Positions 37,748 to 48,260 of a stretch of 64,000 nucleotides of DNA are shown here, piece by piece. The notes under the pieces were generated by a model. It ran no database searches, was not told the DNA's origin, and worked only from the letters and a program-made list of their open reading frames with translations. The stretch spans positions 1,860,001-1,924,000 of the forward strand of contig NZ_CP119108.1 in the NCBI RefSeq assembly GCF_029094505.1, written 5' to 3'. Position numbers and translations under genes: made by a program. The first letter of the stretch is position 1. Each line of letters begins with the position of its first letter. The stretch comes from Microbacterium horticulturae. Its GTDB lineage: Bacteria; Actinomycetota; Actinomycetes; Actinomycetales; Microbacteriaceae.

Positions 37748-39547
37748 TCAGTCTTCCTGCTCGAACGCGGGGGCGTGGTCGAGGGCGTATTGCACATAGC
37801 TGTTGCTGACGCCCTGCGGCACCATCGGCCACACCATCGCATCGGCGCTCACGACGAAGTCGATCACCACGGGGCGGTCGTTCGTCGCGAGGGCCTTCTG
37901 GATCGCGGCATCCACGTCCTCCTCCTTCTCGACGCGGATCGCGAGGCACCCGTACGCCTCCGCGAGCTTCACGAAGTCGGGCACGTGGATCGAGCCGTGC
38001 CCGGTGTTCAGGTCGGTGTTGGAGTGGCGGCCGTCATAGAACAGCGTCTGCCACTGGCGCACCATGCCCAGCGACGAGTTGTTGATGATCGCGACCTTGA
38101 TCGGGATGTCGTTGATGACGCAGGTGGCCAGTTCCTGATTCGTCATCTGGAAGCAGCCGTCACCGTCGATCGACCACACGACGCGGTCGGGTTCGGCGAC
38201 TTTGGCGCCCATGGCGGCGGGCACGGAGTAGCCCATCGTGCCGGCGCCGCCCGAGTTCAGCCACGCGTTGGGGCGCTCGTACTTGATGAACTGCGCCGCC
38301 CACATCTGGTGCTGGCCGACGCCCGCCGCGTACACGGCCTCGGGTCCGGTCAGCTCACCGATGCGCTGGATCACATACTGCGGCGAGAGCAGGCCGTCGG
38401 TCGTGGGTGCGAAGCCGAGCGGGAACTGGTCGAGCAGGCCGTCGAGATACGACCACCACTCCTCGATGTCGGGGCGCGTCTCAGCCGTGCGATCACGGAA
38501 GGCGACGTCGAGGTCGACGAGCACGTCCTTCAGATCGCCCACGATCGGCACGTCCGCGGTGCGGATCTTCGAGATCTCGGCGGGATCGATGTCGACGTGC
38601 ACGACCTTGGCGTTCGGGGCGAACAGCTCGGACTTGCCGGTGACGCGGTCGTCGAAGCGCGCACCGAGGGCGACGATCAGGTCAGCCTCCTGCAGTGCGA
38701 GCACGGCGGGCACCGTTCCGTGCATGCCCGGCATGCCCAGATGCTGCTTGTGCGAGTCAGGGAACGCGCCGCGCGCCATCAGAGTGGTGACCACCGGGGC
38801 ACCGGTCGACTCCGCGAGGGTGCGCAGTTCGTCCGCCGCACCCGCGCGCACCACACCGCCGCCCACGTAGAGGACCGGTTTGGTGGATGCCGCAAGCAGC
38901 CGCGCTGCGGCCTGGATCTGCTTGCCGTGGGCCTTGGTGACGGGCCGGTATCCGGGCAGATCGATCTTCGGAGGCCAGACGAACGGCGCCTCGGCCTGCT
39001 GCGCGTCCTTGGTGATGTCCACCAGCACCGGTCCGGGGCGACCGGTCGAGGCGATCTCGTACGCAGCGGCGATGGCGCCGGGGATGTCTTCTGCGCGCTT
39101 GACGAGGAACGAGTGCTTCGTGATCGGCATCGTGATTCCCACGATGTCGGCCTCCTGGAACGCGTCCGTGCCCATCAGCGTGCTGAACACCTGGCCGGTG
39201 ATGGCCAGCATCGGCACCGAGTCCATGTAGGCGTCGGCAATGGCCGTGACGAGGTTCGTGGCGCCAGGTCCGGAGGTGGCGATGGCCACGCCCACCTTGC
39301 CCGATGCCGACGCGTAGCCCTCCGCCGCATGGCCGGCACCCTGCTCGTGACGGACGAGGATGTGCCGGATCTCGGACGCATCCATGAGCGGGTCGTAGAC
39401 CGGGAGGATGGCACCGCCGGGCAGGCCGAAGACGTCGGAGACACCGAGCATCTCGAGCGAGCGGACGACCGCCTGCGCCCCGGTGAGCACGGGTGCGGCG
39501 GTGCGGGAGGGCGGCCGGGGAACGGCCGCAGCGGTGTCTGCGGGCAT
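37748..39547 (-). CDS. ilvB: acetolactate synthase large subunit IlvB
   Basis: 599 residues. ThDP-dependent enzyme joining pyruvate to pyruvate or 2-oxobutyrate, the first common step of branched-chain synthesis. The catalytic Glu lies in [15 protein letters not shown], and the ThDP/Mg motif [29 protein letters not shown] is complete. FAD-binding central domain present. It lies 45 bases after ilvD. No transcription attenuator with a Val/Leu/Ile-rich leader peptide is evident in that gap. Confidence 0.97.
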   Translation of the reverse strand: MPADTAAAVPRPPSRTAAPVLTGAQAVVRSLEMLGVSDVFGLPGGAILPVYDPLMDASEIRHILVRHEQGAGHAAEGYASASGKVGVAIATSGPGATNLVTAIADAYMDSVPMLAITGQVFSTLMGTDAFQEADIVGITMPITKHSFLVKRAEDIPGAIAAAYEIASTGRPGPVLVDITKDAQQAEAPFVWPPKIDLPGYRPVTKAHGKQIQAAARLLAASTKPVLYVGGGVVRAGAADELRTLAESTGAPVVTTLMARGAFPDSHKQHLGMPGMHGTVPAVLALQEADLIVALGARFDDRVTGKSELFAPNAKVVHVDIDPAEISKIRTADVPIVGDLKDVLVDLDVAFRDRTAETRPDIEEWWSYLDGLLDQFPLGFAPTTDGLLSPQYVIQRIGELTGPEAVYAAGVGQHQMWAAQFIKYERPNAWLNSGGAGTMGYSVPAAMGAKVAEPDRVVWSIDGDGCFQMTNQELATCVINDIPIKVAIINNSSLGMVRQWQTLFYDGRHSNTDLNTGHGSIHVPDFVKLAEAYGCLAIRVEKEEDVDAAIQKALATNDRPVVIDFVVSADAMVWPMVPQGVSNSYVQYALDHAPAFEQED

Positions 39548-39592
39548 GGTTGTTCTTCCTCTTGTCGGACGGTACAGCGAATGAAAGGCGGC

Positions 39593-41293
39593 CTAGCTCG
39601 TGACCGCGCCTTGGGCTGCGGAGTGGACGAGCTTCGAGTATTTGGCCAGAACGCCTCGGGTATAGCGCGGGGGAAGCGGCTCCCAGCCGGAACGGCGGGA
39701 ACTCAGCTCGGTCTCATCGACGAGTAGGTCGAGAGTGCGAGCCGCGATATCGACCCGTATCAGATCACCATCGCGCACGAAGGCGATAGGACCTGCGTCC
39801 ACCGCCTCGGGTGCCATATGGCCGATGCACAGGCCGGTTGTGCCGCCGGAGAATCGACCGTCTGTCAAGAGTAATACATCCTTGCCGAGACCCGCGCCCT
39901 TGATGGCCGCGGTGATCGCGAGCATCTCGCGCATACCGGGGCCGCCCTTGGGCCCTTCGTAGCGGATCACCACGACGTCGCCAGCGGCGATCCGCCCGGC
40001 CTCCAGCGCGTCCATCGCGGCGCGCTCGCGTTCGAAGACCCGCGCGGGGCCCTCGAAGACGGCGGCGTCGAATCCGGCGGTCTTGACGACCGCTCCCTCG
40101 GGCGCGAGCGTGCCGTGCAGGATGGTCAGCCCGCCGGTGGCGTGGATCGGGTCGTTGAAGGTGTGGATGACGGTGCCGTCGACGGGGTCGGGCGACAGCG
40201 CCTCGAGGTTCTCGGCCAGCGTCTTGCCGGTGACGGTCAGGGCATCGCCGTGCAGCAGGCCCTCATCGAGCATCGCCTTCATGATGACGGGGATGCCGCC
40301 GTTCTTGTCGACGTCGTTCATGACGAACTGGCCGTAGGGCTTCATGTCGGCGATGTGCGGAACCTTGTCGCCGATGCGGTTGAAGTCGTGCAGGGTGAGG
40401 TCGACCTCGGCCTCGTGCGCGATCGCGAGCAGGTGCAGTACGACGTTCGTCGACCCGCCGAGGGCCATTGCGAGGGCGATGGCGTTCTCGAAGGCTTCGA
40501 TGCTCAGGATGTCGCGGGTCGTGATCCCCTGCCGCAGCAGCTCGACGACGGCTTCGCCCGAGCGGTGCGCGAACTGGTCGCGACGGCGGTCGGCCGACGG
40601 CGGGGCGGCCGATCCCGGCAGGCTCAGTCCCAGCGCCTCGGCCACCGAAGCCATCGTGTTCGCGGTGTACATGCCGCCGCACGCGCCCTCCCCGGGGGCG
40701 AAGGAGCACTCGATGCGCTTGAGGTCCGCCTCGCTCATACGACCGGCCATGCACGCGCCGACGCCCTCGAACGAGTCGATGATCGTGATCTCCTTCTCCG
40801 TCCCGTCGGAGAGCTTGACCCAGCCCGGCGCGATCGATCCGGCGTACAGGAAGACGCTGGAGAGGTCGAGGCGCGCCGAGGCCATCAGCATGCCGGGGAT
40901 CGACTTGTCGCAGCCGGCCAGCAGCACCGTGCCATCCAGGCGCTCGGCCATGACGACGGTCTCGACCGAGTCGGCGATGACCTCACGGCTCACGAGCGAG
41001 AAGTGCATCCCCTCGTGGCCCATCGAGATGCCGTCCGAGACCGAGACCGTTCCGAATTGGAGGGGGTAGCCGCCGCCGGAGTGCACGCCCTCCTTCGCGC
41101 CCTGCGCCAGGCGGTCCAGGCTCAGGTTGCACGGCGTAATCTCGTTCCAGCTTGAGGCGATGCCGATCTGGGGCTTGTCCCAGTCGTCGTCGCCCATTCC
41201 GACCCCGCGCAGCATTCCTCGAGACGTCGTGGCCTCGATGCCGTCCGTGACGGCGCGGCTGCGAGGCTTGATATCCACCTCTGCCTCAGACAT
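39593..41293 (-). CDS. ilvD: dihydroxy-acid dehydratase IlvD
   Basis: 566 residues. Dehydrates 2,3-dihydroxy acids to 2-oxo acids, third common step of valine and isoleucine synthesis. Cluster-binding Cys residues are visible in [14 protein letters not shown] and [15 protein letters not shown], and the metal/catalytic block [16 protein letters not shown] is intact. Same strand and order as ilvB, ilvN and ilvC. Its start is 9 bases from the otsB stop, so read-through from the trehalose genes is possible. Confidence 0.97.
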   Translation of the reverse strand: MSEAEVDIKPRSRAVTDGIEATTSRGMLRGVGMGDDDWDKPQIGIASSWNEITPCNLSLDRLAQGAKEGVHSGGGYPLQFGTVSVSDGISMGHEGMHFSLVSREVIADSVETVVMAERLDGTVLLAGCDKSIPGMLMASARLDLSSVFLYAGSIAPGWVKLSDGTEKEITIIDSFEGVGACMAGRMSEADLKRIECSFAPGEGACGGMYTANTMASVAEALGLSLPGSAAPPSADRRRDQFAHRSGEAVVELLRQGITTRDILSIEAFENAIALAMALGGSTNVVLHLLAIAHEAEVDLTLHDFNRIGDKVPHIADMKPYGQFVMNDVDKNGGIPVIMKAMLDEGLLHGDALTVTGKTLAENLEALSPDPVDGTVIHTFNDPIHATGGLTILHGTLAPEGAVVKTAGFDAAVFEGPARVFERERAAMDALEAGRIAAGDVVVIRYEGPKGGPGMREMLAITAAIKGAGLGKDVLLLTDGRFSGGTTGLCIGHMAPEAVDAGPIAFVRDGDLIRVDIAARTLDLLVDETELSSRRSGWEPLPPRYTRGVLAKYSKLVHSAAQGAVTS

Positions 41294-41302
41294 GCTCGCA
41301 GT

Positions 41303-42085
41303 CTATTCCGCTGGGGAACGCCGCTCCTCCGCAAGTCGCGCAAGAAGTGCGGCGAAGGCCGGGATGTCGGCGACCACGAGCGTCGCGGCCGTGGACGCCC
41401 CTTCTCCGACGTGCACGCCCACATCGCCCTCCCCCAGACTGCGCAGGGCGTCCTCGTCGGTGACGTCGTCGCCGGCGAACAGCACGGCGTCGGCACGGGT
41501 CAGTTCGCGGAGGTGGGCGACCGCTGTGTCCTTCCCCTCGTCACGGAACGCGTACTCCACGATGTTGTGGCCGGTGCGCCGCCGCCAGTGCGGGGCCGCG
41601 GCGCTCACGATCTCGTCCACCGCGGTGTTCGCCTTCGCCGCATCGGCAGGCGCCGCTGTGCGGGTGTGCACGCCGAAGCCGAACGTCTTCGGCTCGATCC
41701 AGACACCGGGCAGCGTCCCCGTGGCCCGCTCCGCCTCCCCGCGGAGGCGGTCGCGCAGCGCGACGTCAGCCGGGTCGTCGGCGGGCTCGACGGTGCCGGC
41801 GTCCGGCGTCCAGTACTCCGCGCCGTGCGAGCCGGCCAGCAGGATCGGCGAGTCGTCGTCGTGCTCGGCGATGGTGCGCAGGTCGGACAGGCTTCGACCC
41901 GACACCAGCGCCGCCCACGTGTGCGGCAGCGCCGCGAGAGCTTCGACGGCCGTGCGCGCCGCGGGCAGCATGCGCGCCGCCATGGGGTCGTCCTCCAGCG
42001 GCGAAAGCGTCCCGTCGAAGTCGAGTGCGACCAGCAGCCGCTCGGCTCGTGCGAGGCGGCCGACCGCGACGTTGTCCGCGGTCAC
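41303..42085 (-). CDS. otsB: trehalose-6-phosphate phosphatase OtsB
   Basis: 260 residues, HAD superfamily. The nucleophile motif DFDGTLSPLEDDP is at about 22-34, GDDVTDEDALRSL is the metal-binding motif IV, and RRRTGHNIVEY lies in the cap region. It removes phosphate from trehalose-6-phosphate to give trehalose, an osmoprotectant. GTG start overlaps the otsA stop (GTGA), so synthesis and dephosphorylation are coupled. Confidence 0.95.
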   Translation of the reverse strand: MTADNVAVGRLARAERLLVALDFDGTLSPLEDDPMAARMLPAARTAVEALAALPHTWAALVSGRSLSDLRTIAEHDDDSPILLAGSHGAEYWTPDAGTVEPADDPADVALRDRLRGEAERATGTLPGVWIEPKTFGFGVHTRTAAPADAAKANTAVDEIVSAAAPHWRRRTGHNIVEYAFRDEGKDTAVAHLRELTRADAVLFAGDDVTDEDALRSLGEGDVGVHVGEGASTAATLVVADIPAFAALLARLAEERRSPAE

Positions 42086-43488
42086 GAGGCGTTGGCCTTC
42101 CGCGCTTGCGCGAGCGCTTCGAGGAAGTCCTGCGACCAGCGGGCGACGTCATGCTCCTGCACGCGTTTGCGCAACGAGCGCATCCGTCGTCCCTGCTCGG
42201 AGGGCGCCATGTCCACCGCGCGCATGATGGCGTCCTTGACGCCCTCGATATCGTGCGGGTTCACCTGGATCGCGCTGCCCATCTCGTCGGCTGCCCCCGT
42301 GAACTCGCTCAGCAGGAGGACTCCGCGGTTGTCGGTTCGAGCGGCGACATACTCCTTGGCGACGAGGTTCATGCCGTCGCGCAGAGAAGTGACGAGCATC
42401 ACGTCGGCGGCCAGGTAGAGAGCCACCATCTCCTCCCGCGGGAACGCCTGATGAAGATAGCGGATGGCCGTGTGCTCCATGGTGTCGTAGGTGCCGTTGA
42501 TGCGCCCGACCATCAGCTCGATCTCATCGCGCAGCTGCACGTAGGCATCGACCCGCTCGCGACTGGGACTGGCGACCTGCACCAACGTCGCGCGTTCGAC
42601 CGAGAGCCGGCCGTCGCGCAGCAGCTCGCCGAACGCCTTCATCCGGTGTCGGATGCCCTTCGTGTAGTCGAGGCGGTCCACACCCAGCAGGATCTTTTCG
42701 GGGTTGCCGAGGTCCGCGCGGATCTCCCTCGCCCGTGCCTGCACGTCTTCGCGCTGCGCCAGCTCGATGTACGACGAGGCGTCGATCGAGATGGGGAACG
42801 ACTTGGCGATGACCAGGCGTGTCGTCCCGTCGCCGTTCGGAACGTGGATGCCGCCGGCCCGCGTCTGATACCGAAGCTGTCGACGCGCGGCGCGGGCGAA
42901 GTTCGACGCGTCGGCCGTGCGCTGGAAGCCGATGACGTCGGCGCCGAGCAGGCCCTCGACCACCTGCTTGCGCCACGGAAGCTGCGAGAAGAGTCCGTAT
43001 GCCGGGAAAGGAATGTGGTGGAAGTAGCCGATCGTGACGTCGGGCCGACGCTCGCGGACCATCTTCGGCACCAGCTGCAGTTGGTAGTCCTGAACCCAGA
43101 TCGTCGCGCCCTCGGCCGCGACATCCACCGCCGCATCGGCGAACCGCCGGTTGACCTCGACGTACGTGTTCCACCATTCGCGGCGGTAACGGGGAGCCGC
43201 GATCACGTCGTGGTAGAGCGGCCAGATCGTGTCGTTCGAAAAGCCCTCGTAATACTCGGCGACGTCTTGCGCGCTGAGCGTCACCGGCACCAGGTGGACC
43301 CCGTCGAAGTCGAATGGGTCCACCGCCATGTCGGGCTTGCCGGGCCAGCCGACCCAGGCGCCGTCTGCGCGACGCATGACGGGTTCGAGGGCGGCCACGA
43401 GTCCGCCGGGCGAGGTGCGCCATCCGCCGTCTTCGTCGCGATCGACGGGAAGACGGTTGGCGACGACGACGAGGTCAGCACGGTTCAT
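42082..43488 (-). CDS. otsA: trehalose-6-phosphate synthase OtsA
   Basis: 468-residue GT20 enzyme transferring glucose from UDP-glucose (or another NDP-glucose) to glucose-6-phosphate. ADLVVVANRLPVDRD, GWPGKPD, WVQDYQLQLVPKMVRERRPD and RLDYTKGIRHRMKAF are the family's substrate and donor-binding blocks. ATG 43488 matches the conserved start. First gene of the otsA-otsB pair. Confidence 0.96.
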   Translation of the reverse strand: MNRADLVVVANRLPVDRDEDGGWRTSPGGLVAALEPVMRRADGAWVGWPGKPDMAVDPFDFDGVHLVPVTLSAQDVAEYYEGFSNDTIWPLYHDVIAAPRYRREWWNTYVEVNRRFADAAVDVAAEGATIWVQDYQLQLVPKMVRERRPDVTIGYFHHIPFPAYGLFSQLPWRKQVVEGLLGADVIGFQRTADASNFARAARRQLRYQTRAGGIHVPNGDGTTRLVIAKSFPISIDASSYIELAQREDVQARAREIRADLGNPEKILLGVDRLDYTKGIRHRMKAFGELLRDGRLSVERATLVQVASPSRERVDAYVQLRDEIELMVGRINGTYDTMEHTAIRYLHQAFPREEMVALYLAADVMLVTSLRDGMNLVAKEYVAARTDNRGVLLLSEFTGAADEMGSAIQVNPHDIEGVKDAIMRAVDMAPSEQGRRMRSLRKRVQEHDVARWSQDFLEALAQARKANAS

Positions 43489-43586
43489 GTCAGAGCCTGC
43501 CTTTCGGTGCACCGATGGCTTTCAGGCTACCCCGCGCCGAGCGCGCCCCGTGGCATCTCGGGTGCGACCGGCGCTACCGTGGAGGA

Positions 43587-43841
43587 ATGCGCAAGTACCT
43601 CTTCGGCACCGGCCTCATCGGAGCGTTCACCAGCGGTCTGTCGATGCTCAAGGCGATGCGTGAGGGCGAGCCATTCACGTGGCGCACCGCCCTGGCGTGG
43701 CTGAGCTGGGCCATCACCGCAGCCCTCGCCGTGGGCGCCATCGTTGATATCCGACGCGCGGGCACCGGTCATCTGGCCCCGACGGACTCGCCGGTGGCCG
43801 GCCACGAGAAGAAGTACCTGAAGGAGCACCTCGAGAAGTGA
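43587..43841 (+). CDS. hypothetical small membrane protein
   Basis: 84 residues with two hydrophobic helices (about 5-20 and 35-55) and a lysine-rich C-terminal tail (HEKKYLKEHLEK). No known family is recognised. The ATG directly follows GGAGGA, leaving almost no spacer, so either translation is leaderless or the start is suboptimal. Monocistronic between otsA (divergent) and the thiolase gene (convergent). Confidence 0.7.
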   Translation: MRKYLFGTGLIGAFTSGLSMLKAMREGEPFTWRTALAWLSWAITAALAVGAIVDIRRAGTGHLAPTDSPVAGHEKKYLKEHLEK

Positions 43842-43862
43842 CCGGCCGCCGGCGCGTCGCGT

Positions 43863-45047
43863 TCAGCGGGTGAGAATCAGCGCATCGCCCTGACCGCCAC
43901 CTCCGCACAGTGCGACCGCGGCCGTGCCGCTTCCGCGGCGTACGAGCTCGTGCACCATGTGGACGACGAGGCGGTTACCACTCGCGCCGATCGGGTGACC
44001 GATGGCGATGCCGCCGCCGTGGATGTTGACGATGTCGTCCGACAGCCCCAGCTCGCGCTGTGAGCGCGCGACGACCGCCCCGAACGCCTCGTTGATCTCG
44101 ACGACGTCGAGATCGGCGATCTCGATGCCCTGCTTGCCGACGGCCTTCGCGATGGCGCGTGCCGGCTGCTCGTGCAGCGAGTTGTCGGGGCCGGCCACCT
44201 GCCCGCTCGCGCCCACGACCGCCAGGACTTCCCAGCCCTTCGCGTCGGCGTGCGAACGGGTTGTCAGCACGACAGCGGACGCGCCGTCGGAGATCTGCGA
44301 GGAGTTGCCCGCGGTGATCGACCCGCCCTCCGCGAACGCGGGACGCAGCTTCGCCAGCGACTCGACCGTGGTGTCGGGACGGATGCCCTCGTCGCGCGAG
44401 GCGACGACCGGCTCACCGCGCCGCTGCGGGATCGACACCGGCACGATCTCGTCATCGAAGACGCCGGCGTCCCAGGCGGCGGCCGCGCGCTGGTGCGAGC
44501 GGGCCGCCACGGCGTCCTGCTCCTCACGCGTCACCGAGAACTTCTCATTGAGTCGCTCTGTCGATGCGCCCATGCTCTCGCGATCGTAGGCGTCGGTCAG
44601 TCCGTCGTAGGCCATGTGGTCGAGCACCTCCACCGTCCCGTACGACCAGCCGTCTCGCGAGCCCATCAGCATGTGCGGCGCGCGCGTCATCGATTCCATG
44701 CCGGCGGCCACGACCACCGTGGCGTCGCCGAGCCGCAGCATCCGCGCCCCGTCGATGACCGCCGTGAGGCCAGACAGGCAGACCTTGTTCACCGATCCTG
44801 CGTGCACCGTCCACGGAATGCCCGCGCCGATCGCCGCCTGACGCGCCGGGTTCTGCCCCGCACCGGCGGGCAGGACCTGCCCGACGAGCACCGCGTCGAC
44901 CGCATCGGCGGGGATCCCACCCTTCTCCAGTGCGCCGGCGATCGCGGCACTGCCCAGCTGCACCGAGGTGAGCCCGGCGAGCTGGCCCTTCAGCCGCCCC
45001 TGCGGCGTGCGGGCTGCGGCGACGATCACCACGTCGTCGGTGTTCAT
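43863..45047 (-). CDS. acetyl-CoA C-acyltransferase (thiolase)
   Basis: 394 residues. The nucleophilic Cys90 is in [11 protein letters not shown], and the second active-site set is present as [10 protein letters not shown] and CGGGGQGDA near the C terminus. Degradative thiolase of the AtoB/acetoacetyl-CoA type, splitting acetoacetyl-CoA to two acetyl-CoA; a beta-ketoadipyl-CoA thiolase is the alternative. Its start overlaps the stop of the CoA-transferase B gene, which supports acetoacetate degradation. Confidence 0.93.
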   Translation of the reverse strand: MNTDDVVIVAAARTPQGRLKGQLAGLTSVQLGSAAIAGALEKGGIPADAVDAVLVGQVLPAGAGQNPARQAAIGAGIPWTVHAGSVNKVCLSGLTAVIDGARMLRLGDATVVVAAGMESMTRAPHMLMGSRDGWSYGTVEVLDHMAYDGLTDAYDRESMGASTERLNEKFSVTREEQDAVAARSHQRAAAAWDAGVFDDEIVPVSIPQRRGEPVVASRDEGIRPDTTVESLAKLRPAFAEGGSITAGNSSQISDGASAVVLTTRSHADAKGWEVLAVVGASGQVAGPDNSLHEQPARAIAKAVGKQGIEIADLDVVEINEAFGAVVARSQRELGLSDDIVNIHGGGIAIGHPIGASGNRLVVHMVHELVRRGSGTAAVALCGGGGQGDALILTR

Positions 45048-45697
45048 GCTTTCTCCTTGAGTTCATCAGCGACGGTCAGTGCAGGCTCGGTCGCGGCCAC
45101 GACCTCGTCGACGCTCACGCCTGGCGCGAGCTCGACGAGCACCAGCCCGTCATCGGTGACATCGATCACCGCGAGATCGGTGATGATGCGGTCGACGACA
45201 CCCTTGCCGGTCAGCGGCAGCGAGCATTCGTCGACGATCTTGGGCGACCCGTCTTTCGCGACGTGCTCCATGAGCACGATCAGCCGGCCCGCGCCGTGCA
45301 CGAGGTCCATCGCTCCCCCGGGCCCCTTCACCATTTTGCCGGGGATCATCCAGTTGGCCAGGTCGCCGGTGCGCGACACCTGCATCGCGCCGAGGATGGC
45401 CGCGTCGATCTTGCCGCCGCGGATCATGCCGAAGCTCGTCGCCGAGTCGAAGAACGACGCGCCCGGCAGCAGCGTGACGGTCTCTTTGCCCGCGTTGATC
45501 AGGTCGGGGTCGACGTTCTCCTCCGTCGGGTACGGACCGACGCCGAGGATGCCGTTCTCGGACTGCAGCACCAGGGTCACGCCCTTGGGCACGTAGTTCG
45601 GTACGAGCGTGGGAAGCCCGATGCCGAGGTTCACGTAGGCGCCGTCGGGCAGCTCGCGGGCGGCGCGGGCCGCCATCTGCTGGCGTGTCAGGGCCAT
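45044..45697 (-). CDS. 3-oxoacid CoA-transferase subunit B
   Basis: 217 residues. The catalytic Glu47 lies in [13 protein letters not shown], and the [23 protein letters not shown] block is typical of ScoB/PcaJ proteins. With subunit A it moves CoA from succinyl-CoA to acetoacetate (or 3-oxoadipate). Starts 1 base after the subunit A stop and overlaps the thiolase, so activation and cleavage enzymes are co-made. Confidence 0.94.
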   Translation of the reverse strand: MALTRQQMAARAARELPDGAYVNLGIGLPTLVPNYVPKGVTLVLQSENGILGVGPYPTEENVDPDLINAGKETVTLLPGASFFDSATSFGMIRGGKIDAAILGAMQVSRTGDLANWMIPGKMVKGPGGAMDLVHGAGRLIVLMEHVAKDGSPKIVDECSLPLTGKGVVDRIITDLAVIDVTDDGLVLVELAPGVSVDEVVAATEPALTVADELKEKA

Positions 45698-45698
45698 G

Positions 45699-46478
45699 TC
45701 ATGCTCCTTCCGCGGGCGTCGCCACCGTGCGACGCTCGATGCGCTTCTCGATGTCGGTGCCGACCTCCACGACGCGGTGCACGTAGATGCCCGGCAGGTG
45801 CACGGCGTCGGCGTCGATCTCGCCCGGCTCGACGAGTTCTTCCACCTGCGCGATACACACCCGCCCGCTCATCGCGGCCAGCGGGTTGAAGTTGCGTGCC
45901 GCCTTGTTGAACACGAGATTGCCGTGCCGGTCGCCGCGCAGGGCGTGCACGAGTGCGAAGTCCGCGACGATGCCCTCCTCCAGCACGCACTCGCGCTCAC
46001 GGCCGGCGACGGTGAACGTGCGTGTCTCTTTGACGGGGGATGCCACGGCCACCCCGCCGTTGCCGTCATAACGACGCGGTAGGCCGCCCTCGGCGACCTG
46101 TGTGCCCACGCCGGTCGGGGTGAAGAACGCCGCGACGCCCGCTCCCCCGGCCCGCAGCTTCTCGGCCAGGGTGCCCTGTGGTGTCAGCTCGAGTTCGAGA
46201 TCCCCCTCGAGGAACTGCCGCTCGAACTCCTTGTTCTCACCCACGTACGACGAGGTCATCTTGCGGATCCGTCGTTGGCCCAGCAGCAGCCCGAGCCCCC
46301 AGTCGTCGACCCCGCAGTTGTTGGAGATGACTGACAGATCAGTCGTTCCCTGCGCAAGGAGCGCCTCGATCAGCGCCATCGGGTTGCCGCTCAGCCCGAA
46401 TCCGCCGACGGCGATGGATGCACCGTCGGGGATGTCCGCGACGGCCTCGGCCGCGCTTGCCACCTGTTTGTCGATCAC
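45699..46478 (-). CDS. 3-oxoacid CoA-transferase subunit A
   Basis: 259 residues. [19 protein letters not shown] contains the glycine-rich CoA-binding loop, and [33 protein letters not shown] sequence is characteristic of ScoA/PcaI. GTG start at 46478 with a GAGGAGG ribosome site; a longer upstream frame overlaps the divergent regulator and was rejected. First gene of a three-gene operon divergent from an IclR regulator. Confidence 0.94.
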   Translation of the reverse strand: MIDKQVASAAEAVADIPDGASIAVGGFGLSGNPMALIEALLAQGTTDLSVISNNCGVDDWGLGLLLGQRRIRKMTSSYVGENKEFERQFLEGDLELELTPQGTLAEKLRAGGAGVAAFFTPTGVGTQVAEGGLPRRYDGNGGVAVASPVKETRTFTVAGRERECVLEEGIVADFALVHALRGDRHGNLVFNKAARNFNPLAAMSGRVCIAQVEELVEPGEIDADAVHLPGIYVHRVVEVGTDIEKRIERRTVATPAEGA

Positions 46479-46498
46479 ACGGACCTCCTCGTCGTGAT

Positions 46499-46513
46499 GC
46501 GCCGCTGCGGCGC
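46499..46513. promoter_or_regulatory. candidate IclR operator upstream of the CoA-transferase operon
   Basis: Perfect seven-base arms GCGCCGC and GCGGCGC around a single T, with outer GATGC/GCATC adding symmetry, about 21-35 bases before the CoA-transferase GTG. Could bind the divergent IclR protein, though GC-rich palindromes also arise by chance. Confidence 0.35.
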
Positions 46514-46594
46514 TGCATCCATCGTCTCGCCGTCGTGCCGTCGCCGCATCCCGTCGTTTGCGATGTGGATGCCGCACGCCGTACTGTTCATATT

Positions 46595-47380
46595 ATGGAC
46601 ACGCACGCCACTGTGCCGGGCGCGCAAGCCGTGGCACGCGCGGCCGCGCTGCTGCGCTTGGTCACGGCCGCGGGCGATGTCGGCGTGACCACCGCGGACC
46701 TGGCCCGCCAGGCCGACCTGACGCGCCCCACGACGCACCGGCTGCTGGCCGCTCTTCGCCACGAAGGGCTCGTCGACCAGGACGAGGGAACAGGATCGTG
46801 GATGCCGGGGCCCGAACTGTTCCTCATGGGCAACGTCGCCGCGGCACGGTACGACATCACCGAGGTCGCCCGCGACATCGTGCGCTCCCTGTCGGTGCGC
46901 ACAGAGGAGAGCGCGTTCCTGTCCGTACGCCGCGGGGATGAGACCGTGTGCCTGGTCAATGAGGAGGGCAGCTTCCCCATCCGTTCGTTCGTGCTGCACG
47001 AGGGCTCGCGGTTCCCTCTCGGCATCGCCTCGGCGGGCCTCGCGATCCTCGCCTTCCTGGAGCCTCACGATGTGGACGCCTACTTCGAACGGCATCCCGA
47101 CTTGGCCGAACGCTACGGCGCCGCACATGGGGAGGCGCGTCTGCGTGCGCGGCTGCGTGACACCAAGGAGCGCGGATACTCGCTGAACCCCGGGCTGATC
47201 GTCGAGGGCAGCTACGGCATCGGCGCCGCCGTGTTCACCCGCGAAGGGCACCCGCAGTGGGCGCTGAGCCTGAACGGCGTCGAGTTCCGGTTCGGGCCCG
47301 ACCGCCTGCCCGAGCTGGGGCGCACGCTCCTCGCACACGCCCACCAGCTCACGACGCGGATCGCATCGGCGCGACGCTGA
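46595..47380 (+). CDS. IclR-family transcriptional regulator
   Basis: 261 residues. The N-terminal winged helix (about 10-65, VTTADLARQADLTRPTTHRLLAALRHEGLV) and the C-terminal effector domain (FPLGIASAGLAILAF, ERGYSLNPGLIVEG) define the IclR family, close in style to PcaR/PobR-type regulators. Divergent from the CoA-transferase/thiolase operon with 116 bases between, so it is the likely regulator of that operon. TATTAT overlaps the ATG. Its 3' end overlaps the convergent hydrolase gene by 32 bases. Confidence 0.92.
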   Translation: MDTHATVPGAQAVARAAALLRLVTAAGDVGVTTADLARQADLTRPTTHRLLAALRHEGLVDQDEGTGSWMPGPELFLMGNVAAARYDITEVARDIVRSLSVRTEESAFLSVRRGDETVCLVNEEGSFPIRSFVLHEGSRFPLGIASAGLAILAFLEPHDVDAYFERHPDLAERYGAAHGEARLRARLRDTKERGYSLNPGLIVEGSYGIGAAVFTREGHPQWALSLNGVEFRFGPDRLPELGRTLLAHAHQLTTRIASARR

Positions 47381-48260
47381 TGGCCGCCGCGATCTCGGGG
47401 GCGACGACGTCGGCGCCCTCGGGCGACATCACGATGGTGTAGTGGTTGAACCCGCCGATCCGTCGGTGTTCCACGGCCGGATGATCGGCCAGGAGACGAT
47501 TCAGGTGCGCGGGTGCGTACAGGCCTGGCTCTTCGTCCTGCAGCCCGCGAGGCACCGTGAGCAGCCGGGTGGGGTGCCGCAGCCGCCCGAGGGCGTCGGG
47601 GACCGCGCTGCCCGTATTCATGTCGATCGTGTCGTCGACCACCGTGGCGTACGCGGTCGCGGGGTGAAGTGCTCCCCCGTCGTCCTCGACGAGATCGTAC
47701 GCGAGGTAGTCCTCCAGCTCGGGCGTCCACGCCTGCCGGAAGGCCGGATGCGCACGCCAGAAGTCGAGGTACTCCGCGGTGGAAGTGAACCGCATCTCCA
47801 GCCGCTCGGCAGTCGGCCCCAGCACGAGACGGATCGCGGTGTCGGGGTCGAGGTCGGCGGGCACGTCCAGAGGGAATCCGCCGTCCACGAGCACGAGCGA
47901 TGACACCCGATCGGGGTGCACATCTGCCAGCACGACAGAGACGAACGCCCCCATCGAGTGGCCGACCACGACGGCGCGGTCGATGCTCAGCGCGTCGAGC
48001 ACGGCGACCATGTCCGCGGCGTGCGCCGCCATTCCGGCGGGGCCGGCCAGCCGGTTGCTGCGGCCGCGGCCGCGCAGGTCGGGAGCGATCAGCCGCACGC
48101 CCGGCAGCCGATCGGCGACGAACGGCCAGGCGAGGTGCGAGGAGGTCACGCCGTGGATGAGAAGCGCGGTCGGCGCGTCGGCCGAATCAGCCTCCCAGAC
48201 ACCCACGTGCAGCATCCCGCCGTCCACGGGAACGTCGATCTCGTGCCGTTCGCGACTCAT
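47349..48260 (-). CDS. alpha/beta hydrolase
   Basis: 303 residues. LLIHGVTSSHLAWPF forms the oxyanion region, GHSMGA carries the nucleophile Ser, and a C-terminal His is in GGFNHYTIV. No signal peptide. Substrate unknown; as the last gene of an operon with a 3-hydroxybutyrate-type dehydrogenase and acyl-CoA ligase it could hydrolyse an ester or oligomer of a hydroxy acid. The ATG at 48260 shares ATGA with the dehydrogenase stop; ATG 48272 in frame is less likely. Confidence 0.88.
   Translation of the reverse strand: MSRERHEIDVPVDGGMLHVGVWEADSADAPTALLIHGVTSSHLAWPFVADRLPGVRLIAPDLRGRGRSNRLAGPAGMAAHAADMVAVLDALSIDRAVVVGHSMGAFVSVVLADVHPDRVSSLVLVDGGFPLDVPADLDPDTAIRLVLGPTAERLEMRFTSTAEYLDFWRAHPAFRQAWTPELEDYLAYDLVEDDGGALHPATAYATVVDDTIDMNTGSAVPDALGRLRHPTRLLTVPRGLQDEEPGLYAPAHLNRLLADHPAVEHRRIGGFNHYTIVMSPEGADVVAPEIAAAISVAPMRSAS

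Noticed and set aside
39548..39592. Attenuator before ilvB
   Set aside because: Only 45 bases lie between ilvD and ilvB and they contain no leader peptide or terminator/antiterminator pair.
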